Positions 60,936 through 64,000 of a stretch of 64,000 bases of DNA are shown here, piece after piece. The number at the start of each line of letters is the position of its first letter. Position 1 is the first letter of the stretch. The position numbers were made by a program, and so were the translations under genes. The stretch is from Bacillota bacterium (GTDB lineage Bacteria; Bacillota; Clostridia; Lachnospirales; Lachnospiraceae): NCBI GenBank assembly GCA_023439125.1, contig JAEXOU010000007.1:62001-126000 (forward strand), written 5' to 3'. Under the pieces are notes generated by a model. That model worked only from the letters and a program-made list of their open reading frames with translations, was not told where the DNA came from and ran no database searches.

Positions 60936-61220
60936 TTATTCTACAATTGCAACTATGTCATTTTGTCTTACAATAATATATTCTACGTCTTCTAATTTAA
61001 CTTCAGTACCAGCATATTTTGAGTAGATTACTTTGTCTCCAACCTTTACCTGCATCGTAACTTCTTTTCCATCAACGATTCCGCCAGGACCAACAGCTAC
61101 TACCTCTGCCTGCTGTGGTTTCTCTTTTGCCTGACCAGGCAAAACGATTCCGGATTTAGTTGTTTCTTCTGCAACTAATTGTTTTAATACAACTTTGTCT
61201 CCTAATGGTATTAATTTCAT
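60936..61220 (-). CDS. groES: Co-chaperonin GroES
   Basis: 94 residues: MKLIPLGDKVVLKQL, the mobile loop ETTKSGIVLPGQAKEKPQQA, and VGDKVIYSKYAGTEVK. Caps the GroEL ring. AAAGGAGG sets the ATG at 61220; the upstream in-frame codons to 61241 overlap the site. Controlled by the CIRCE element just upstream. Confidence 0.97.
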   Translation of the reverse strand: MKLIPLGDKVVLKQLVAEETTKSGIVLPGQAKEKPQQAEVVAVGPGGIVDGKEVTMQVKVGDKVIYSKYAGTEVKLEDVEYIIVRQNDIVAIVE

Positions 61221-61256
61221 TGTAAAATCCTCCTTTAACAAAAACTTTGATGTTTA

Positions 61257-61283
61257 TTAGCACTCATTTATATTGAGTGCTAA
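61257..61283. promoter_or_regulatory. CIRCE element (HrcA operator)
   Basis: TTAGCACTC, nine-base spacer, GAGTGCTAA: exact match to the CIRCE consensus, placed between the groESL promoter and the groES start. Heat-shock repression by HrcA is therefore expected. Confidence 0.97.
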
Positions 61284-61294
61284 TCATTGAATAT

Positions 61295-61323
61295 ATATTA
61301 GTGAATTTTCTTCCAAAGTGCAA
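61295..61323 (-). promoter_or_regulatory. groESL promoter
   Basis: Minus strand: TTGCAC (61318-61323), 17-base spacer, TAATAT (61295-61300), with CIRCE starting 11 bases downstream. On the plus strand a possible VanZ-gene promoter is TTGACT (61486) with CACAAT 17 bases on. Confidence 0.7.
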
Positions 61324-61542
61324 ATTCACTTTTTAAACCAATCTTTCAAAAAAACATACCATCTATTAATATGCTCTTTTATACTCATTTATTCTCAATT
61401 TTACTCTCTAAATCTCACTTTCTATATTTACATAACAACTTTATTGCTCCCTCTCATACTTTTTTCCCATTTTTCGCCATGTTTCTTGACTTTGTCACTT
61501 CACTATGGCACAATAAGTTAAGTCCAAAAAAGGAGATTAATT

Positions 61543-62226
61543 ATGGATTCTAAAACAAGTAAAGTTTGCAAACGAATCATTGCTATAGTTTTCATTATCA
61601 TATCACTTGGATTAATCGTTTCAACAATCAATGATTTTTTATTATTAAGATCCAGTTATCATATGGAAGATATCATTTTTAGTTATGCTATCATTATTGT
61701 TGCCTCCTTACTCGCATGCCTTCTACTTTGTTCCACAATCAAACAAAATAGATACAAGCACATCACTAAAATATTTACGATTTCAATCATTTTTACATAC
61801 TATTGTTTCCTATTAATTTATCTATTATTCTTAAGTCGTAGCTATCTGTATATAAGTCCAGCAAATGATGGATTATTTGATAGACTACGCATGAATTCAA
61901 ATCTCATACCATTTCATACAATTAATGCTTATGTTAATGGAGCTCATAATAAACGAATCGTTATCACTAATTTATTAGGAAACATGCTAGCCTTCATGCC
62001 AATGGCTTTTTTTCTTCCTACCTATTTTAGAAACCTAAAAGGGTTACTGCCCTTTGTTCTGAAGATGTTGTGGATCATATGCATCGTTGAAATCATCCAA
62101 GCAATCACAAATGTTGGATATTTTGATATCGATGATTTTATACTGAACCTAATGGGAGCAATCATTGCATTCTTCTTATGTAAACTAAAATTTATACGAG
62201 CGCTTTCCGATACAATACAATCTTAA
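61543..62226 (+). CDS. VanZ family membrane protein
   Basis: 227 residues, about six membrane segments. VanZ core: SNLIPFHTINAYV, then ITNLLGNMLAFMPMAFFLPT and FDIDDFILNLMGAIIAF. The family includes VanZ of the teicoplanin-resistance cluster, but most members have no known role; there are no van genes here. AAAGGAG precedes ATG. Confidence 0.85.
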   Translation: MDSKTSKVCKRIIAIVFIIISLGLIVSTINDFLLLRSSYHMEDIIFSYAIIIVASLLACLLLCSTIKQNRYKHITKIFTISIIFTYYCFLLIYLLFLSRSYLYISPANDGLFDRLRMNSNLIPFHTINAYVNGAHNKRIVITNLLGNMLAFMPMAFFLPTYFRNLKGLLPFVLKMLWIICIVEIIQAITNVGYFDIDDFILNLMGAIIAFFLCKLKFIRALSDTIQS

Positions 62227-62234
62227 ACAGAATT

Positions 62235-62304
62235 GAACAAAAGTGTGTTTCGCACACTCTCACGAGCAACACTTTACAAGCACAGCTTTTGTTCCGCGCC
62301 GTAG
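62235..62304. repeat. Degenerate relative of the core-loop palindrome
   Basis: GAACAAAAG (62235)/CTTTTGTTC (62286) arms enclose GTGTG-TTTCG-CACAC and a CTTTACAAGCACAGC segment resembling the core's CCTTACAAGTCCAC, followed by CGCGCCGTAG. It may be an old copy with a decayed centre. Confidence 0.4.
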
Positions 62305-62325
62305 CGTAGCGTAGTGCGCATATTT

Positions 62326-62351
62326 GCGTCCTTCTTTTTGGACGCTTTTTT
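62326..62351 (+). terminator. Terminator of the VanZ gene
   Basis: GCGTCC (62326), loop TTCTTTTT, GGACGC (62340-62345), T6. Confidence 0.75.
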
Positions 62352-62360
62352 CACCTTGCT

Positions 62361-62472
62361 AAAAGAATGATCGTCTTCGTATGGTTTCGTAGTGCCTTAC
62401 AAGTCCACATGCCTTTTGTGGGCTTGTGAGTGTAACGCGCCGTAGAAAACATACGAGGACGATCATTCTTTT
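62361..62472. repeat. Core-loop palindrome, copy E
   Basis: Arms of 28 bases (62361-62388 with 62445-62472, two mismatches of which one is G-U) start from AAAAGAATGATCGTC and flank AGTGCCTTACAAGTCCACAT, then GTGGGCTTGTGAGTGTAACG and CGCCGTAGAAAA. It ends exactly one base before the stop codon of the DUF6062 gene and is followed on the other side by the VanZ terminator. Confidence 0.85.
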
Positions 62473-63186
62473 TTACAACCTTACTGAGTTTGTTTTAATG
62501 ATAGTTCTTGGTAATGCGTCCTTAGAATTCTTCCAAGGTTCATTTACATAGCGATAATCAAACTTATCCGTAAACCATTCTAAATCATCACGAACACGCT
62601 TTAGATTTTCTAGGTATACGTGATTCAAATCTGAAATAAATTCATCAAGCATAGCACCTGAAAAATAATCTTGCCCTTTCTGATAAAGCAATCCATAATG
62701 ATTGGAGCAAAAACCTTTTGATTGTCTAAATTTATTACGAAATTCCTCATCCTTCCTATATAAATACAGTAAAGACGAAATATGAAGTGCGAACATGCCA
62801 TCAATCTTACGACATACATAGCAAGAGTGATTCAGGTTATTTATATAATCTACTGCATCAGATTCTTTCGTTTTCTTTTTAAATAATCCACCACTCGATG
62901 GTTTTAACTCCATCATCGGAGTTAAATCCTTTATCGTTCGGTCCATATGAGTTAATAGCATTAGGGCTAGGCCAAGACGATTCTGATTTTTGTACATTAA
63001 CTTGATATGATCGGCGCAAAACCCAATCTTATCTGTTTCCATACGCACATCGTCTTCCATATAACTAGGCCCCATGACAAAGTCAATTGCATTGTTTTCC
63101 AATACTTCATACATGCTACATACGGGACATTCACAATCTTTATCAAAAGCATCATTTACTGGGATTGTATAGAGTTGTTCTTTCAA
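62473..63186 (-). CDS. DUF6062-type cysteine-rich protein
   Basis: 237 residues. Cys motifs: CECPVCSMYE (about 18-27), FCADHIK, SCYVCRKID (about 121) and GFCSNHYGLL (about 163), arranged as two similar halves (CxxC ... C-x2-H), likely two metal sites. The family is DUF6062 by memory; function unknown. The start is a TTG overlapping the TGA of the upstream DUF2225 gene (TTGA), with GGAGG ten bases before: coupled translation. Confidence 0.7.
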   Translation of the reverse strand: MKEQLYTIPVNDAFDKDCECPVCSMYEVLENNAIDFVMGPSYMEDDVRMETDKIGFCADHIKLMYKNQNRLGLALMLLTHMDRTIKDLTPMMELKPSSGGLFKKKTKESDAVDYINNLNHSCYVCRKIDGMFALHISSLLYLYRKDEEFRNKFRQSKGFCSNHYGLLYQKGQDYFSGAMLDEFISDLNHVYLENLKRVRDDLEWFTDKFDYRYVNEPWKNSKDALPRTIIKTNSVRL

Positions 63187-64000
63187 TTATTAATTTCCTC
63201 CACAATCATTTGCTTTATTTGACGTGCTTTTTCTTTAATTCTTTCATTAGCTTCTCGAGAGATAATAACTTTAGAAATAAAGCGCATCGCTTCCTCATAC
63301 TTTCCAATTCTTCTTGCAAGATCAGCTAATAGATATGTAATTGTCAACTCATCCATTCCACACATAGGAAATAGTTCTTTACCATATGCTTCAAAAAAAC
63401 CTTCATATGCATTAACTAAAAAATCATGTTCTGAATTTTGTAATTCCTCAACGATTGTTTTATAGTCTTTCATATTCTCAGGAATCGCTTCTCTTTTTCC
63501 TCGAAGTAGCCATGCAGTCTTTAAACATGTATAAGCTTTTTCACTCAATTTTCCTTTTTTTACAATTGTATTGACTAAAGCAAGTTTATGTTTTGTAATT
63601 GCTTCATCATAAGTTAAAATATCTCCTTCTGGAGAGCCTCCTTTATAGGAGGCTGAAATATTTGCTTTAATCAATTTAGCCTGAGCACTCGTCATATAAC
63701 TAAAAAAACGATTCAATGCTGCATATCCGCAGAAAGGGCATGCAATCACATCATATTTTAATGAATCTACTAACTGGTATTTTGGACGTAAATCAGTATC
63801 TGCTGACACTAATTTCACTTTGCCTGTTTTTACAGTTTTACTTTTAAATTCCTTATCACATACTGGACACTTATAACTTTTATCGAAGATATAGTCAGTT
63901 TCTGCTGCCTGCGCTGACTGTTCTTTTTTTTCTTGTTTTTTTTCAGTTTCATCCGACTCATAAACATCCAAATTGGATAATTTACCAAGTCCCACTGACT
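63183..64000 (-). CDS. DUF2225 protein (5' end outside the window)
   Basis: At least 270 residues: a charged linker, then a zinc-ribbon-like YKCPVCDKEFKSKTVKTGKV and VIACPFCGYAALNRFFSY (about 40-100), followed by helical TPR-like repeats (ITKHKLALVNTIVKKGKLSE, YLLADLARRIGKYEEAMRFI). This matches DUF2225 (PF09986). The only in-window start is a GTG (63995) without ribosome site, and the frame stays open to the edge (SVGLGKLSNLDVYE), so the true start is probably beyond 64000. Coupled to the DUF6062 gene. Confidence 0.8.
   Translation of the reverse strand, partial: SVGLGKLSNLDVYESDETEKKQEKKEQSAQAAETDYIFDKSYKCPVCDKEFKSKTVKTGKVKLVSADTDLRPKYQLVDSLKYDVIACPFCGYAALNRFFSYMTSAQAKLIKANISASYKGGSPEGDILTYDEAITKHKLALVNTIVKKGKLSEKAYTCLKTAWLLRGKREAIPENMKDYKTIVEELQNSEHDFLVNAYEGFFEAYGKELFPMCGMDELTITYLLADLARRIGKYEEAMRFISKVIISREANERIKEKARQIKQMIVEEINN

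Noticed and set aside
61543..62226. Vancomycin-type resistance implied by the VanZ label
   Set aside because: VanZ-like proteins are common in clostridia and no vanA/H/X or sensor genes are in the window.

Overview
The window looks like chromosome of an AT-rich, anaerobic, Gram-positive clostridium of the Lachnospiraceae type (Lachnoclostridium/Clostridium phytofermentans-like). The signs are strong AGGAGG-type ribosome sites, an NifU-like/GGGtGRT gene pair, a MetH without its reactivation domain, a Hcy-methyltransferase/MTHFR fusion, an intracellular GH95 fucosidase and several small clostridial DUF proteins. This placement is inferred from gene content; no species marker was read.

Layout. 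1-9.9 kb is an accessory zone of short, mostly single minus-strand genes: three GNAT acetyltransferases, a DeoR regulator, lipoproteins, Nudix and HAD hydrolases, and decayed MerR, MazG and integrase genes. At its left edge a cobalamin riboswitch appears split by a cysteine-rich gene. At its right edge an intact tRNA-Gly(GCC) is followed by two more partial copies of the tRNA 3' end. Each copy has its own terminator and flanking short repeats, so the zone contains two stacked remnants of integrative elements. 10-19.3 kb holds a nitroreductase, an AraC regulator, an AI-2E family permease with a repetitive tail, and a methionine-methyl cluster (Hcy methyltransferase/MTHFR fusion, calcineurin-like phosphatase, B12-dependent MetH). 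19.6-27.2 kb is mostly plus strand: NifU-like scaffold and GGGtGRT protein, a SHOCT protein, a DUF3788/DUF3795 protein, GH95 and a WG-repeat-like protein without a normal start codon. 27.2-37.7 kb is minus strand: BMP lipoprotein, a MarR-controlled heterodimeric ABC exporter, nucleotidyltransferase, left-handed beta-helix protein and topoisomerase III. 37.8-64 kb carries a LUD protein, a LysM-linked M3-like protein that has lost the catalytic HE of HExxH, UMP kinase, glyA, DegV, gltBD, a FliK-like protein, guaB, an LD-carboxypeptidase, groESL with CIRCE, VanZ, and the coupled DUF2225/DUF6062 pair.

The most unusual feature is a family of extragenic palindromes at 41.6, 41.8, 58.9, 59.1 and 62.4 kb (plus a degenerate relative at 62.2 kb). 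All share an apical core beginning GGAGTGCCTTACAAGTCCAC and ending near GCGCGCCG. Around it, each locus has long self-complementary arms whose sequence differs completely from locus to locus. They sit at gene 3' ends, often a few bases past the stop codon. A second palindromic repeat, arranged left-inverted-left, fills the leader of gltB and could form mutually exclusive hairpins. These two repeat systems and the split riboswitch are the parts I would follow up first.
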